NCBI GenBank assembly: GCA_947650365.1
Contig: CANTAL010000003.1
Location: forward strand, 1,488,001-1,552,000
Reading direction: 5' to 3'
Origin: Chamaelirium japonicum
Taxonomy: Eukaryota; Streptophyta; Magnoliopsida; Liliales; Melanthiaceae
DNA: 64,000 nt
Within the stretch, counting starts at the first letter, position 1, and every line of letters starts with the position of its first letter. The translations under genes and the position numbers were made by a program. The notes under the pieces were generated by a model. That model worked only from the letters and a program-made list of their open reading frames with translations, made no database searches and was not told the DNA's origin. Below, in pieces: positions 62,846 to 64,000 of the stretch.

Positions 62846-64000
62846 CGATCCTTTCTAATTCATTCATCCGATCCATTCTAATTTATTCGCACGAATGTAT
62901 CCATTCTAATTCATTCGTACAATCCATTCTAATTCATATGCACGATCCATTCTAATTCATTCATATGATCCATTCTAATTCATTCCTACGATCTATTCTA
63001 GTTCATTCCCTCGAATGTATCCATTCTAATTCATTCGTTCGATCCATTCTAATCCATTTGTACGATCCATTCTAATTCATTCCTATGATCCATTCTAATT
63101 CATTCGTACGATCCATTCTAATTTATTCGCTCGAATGTATCCATTCTAATTCATTCGTACGATCCATTCTAATTCATTCGTACGATCCATTCAAATCCAT
63201 TCGTACGATCCATTCTAATTCATTCGTACAATACGTTCTAATCCATTCGTACGATCCATTCTAATCCATTCGTACGATCCATTCTAATTCATTCGAACGA
63301 ATGTAACCATTCTAATTTATTCGTACGATCCATTCTAATTCATTCCTACGATCCATTCTAATTCATTCGCACGAATGTATCCATTCTAATTCATTTACAC
63401 GATCCATTCTAATTCATTCCTATGATCCATTCTAATTTATTCGTACGATCTATTCTAATTCATTCGCACGAATGTAACCATTCTAATTCATTCGTATGAT
63501 CCATTATATTTCATTCCTACGATCCATTCTAATTCATTCGCACGAATGTATCCATTCTAATTCATTTGCACGATCCATTATAATTCATTCCTATGATCCA
63601 TACTAATTCATTCGTACAATCCATTCTAATTCATTCGCTCGAATGTATCCATTCTAATTCATTCGTACGATCCATTCTAATCCATTCGTACGATCCATTC
63701 TAATTCATTCGTACGATCCATTTTAATCCATTCGTACGATCCATTCTAATTCATTCCAATGATCCATTCTAATTCATTCGCACGAATGTATCCATTCTAA
63801 TTCATTTGCACGATCCATTCTAATTCATTCCTATGATCCATTCTAATTCATTCGTATGATCCATTCTAATTCATTCGCTCGAATGTATCCATTCTAATTC
63901 TTTCGTACGATCCATTCTAATTTATTCGTGCAAATAAATTAGAATGGATCTTACAAATGAATTAGAATGGATCGTGCGAATCAATTAGAATGGATCATAC

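Larger units (their letters stand above)
19256..64000. repeat. Right arm of the 23/28-bp satellite array, about 44.7 kb
   Basis: Uninterrupted satellite with no foreign insertion seen. Plus-strand blocks by reading: 19256-20245, 20930-21880, 22015-22080, 22770-23055, 23500-24215, 24710-28480, 28930-29620, 29910-30280, 31300-31570, 36435-37000, 37865-38350, 38700-39390, 39450-39565, two tiny ones near 40270 and 41860, 43310-43835, 43860-43975, 44990-45080, 45225-46660, 47720-48185, 49375-49815, 50920-51375, 53130-53845, 54885-55590, 56690-57225, 58650-62845 and 63925-64000. The rest is minus strand. Boundaries are good to about one monomer. There is no gene: the short ORFs translate the repeat itself. 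The array runs off the right edge, so its full size is unknown. Confidence 0.97.

Noticed and set aside
1-64000. Human satellite II/III-like (GGAAT)n or telomeric repeat
   Set aside because: GAATGGA words resemble GGAAT repeats, but the period is 23/28 bp with a GTAC joint, and the inserted element is a plant Tat retrotransposon. No TTTAGGG or TTAGGG tracts are present.
1-64000. Functional centromere
   Set aside because: A tandem satellite with a gypsy insertion is compatible with a centromere, but Tat elements are not centromere-specific (no chromodomain of the CRM type was seen) and sequence alone cannot show CENH3 occupancy.
1-64000. Assembly artefact as the cause of the strand switching
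   Set aside because: Not excluded, but the same switch junctions recur in duplicated units with consistent flanks, which is hard to explain by random misassembly. Kept as a stated test rather than a conclusion.

Overview
This window is repetitive plant nuclear DNA. It consists almost entirely of one short-period AT-rich satellite, interrupted once by a GC-rich LTR retrotransposon of the Ty3/gypsy superfamily, Tat (Retand/RIRE2/Grande-like) lineage. The plant assignment rests on the retrotransposon: two RNase H domains, a Tat-type gag zinc knuckle (C-X2-H-X4-H-X4-C) and an antisense gene downstream of pol that resembles the plant 'putative gypsy type transposon' domain. The GC-rich coding sequence would suit a monocot, but the sequence does not prove this. 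I see no ordinary host gene, tRNA or rRNA.

Layout. Positions 1-6121 and 19256-64000 are the satellite. Its basic period is 23 bp, with a 28-bp variant. Each unit carries a palindromic GTAC core, and the array changes strand more than 60 times, giving about 33 plus-strand blocks and a similar number of minus-strand blocks. Many switches I inspected fall on, or one base from, palindromes built on that core. Above the monomer there is higher-order organisation: tandem units of about 1.85 kb (left array), 1.58 kb (40.2-43.3 kb) and 1.55 kb (46.2-49.3 kb), a 299-bp duplication (13 x 23) near 35.7-36.2 kb, and a dispersed module of about 200 bp found in both orientations. Some strand-switch junctions are themselves copied within the higher-order units.

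Positions 6127-19250 are the retrotransposon (13,124 bp). It has two 1196-bp LTRs (TGTT...AACA) that differ at about 8 sites by eye, a 5-bp target duplication (GATCG), a primer-binding site, gag-protease, pol (RT, RNase H, second RNase H, integrase), a 78-bp minisatellite, an antisense gene module of three ORFs with its own TATA-like box, a 147-bp triple repeat, a polypurine tract and the 3' LTR. Gag-pro and pol share a frame and are separated by a UAG in a tobacco-mosaic-virus-like read-through context. The element is structurally complete and young, with pol looking broken about once. It probably depends on other copies for any mobility.

How the parts relate: the satellite is the host platform, and its inverted blocks have spread by segmental duplication. 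The retrotransposon is a recent insertion into one plus-strand block. No previously undescribed protein system is convincingly visible. The most unusual signals are the strand-flipping satellite built on palindromic joints and the antisense gene module inside the retrotransposon.
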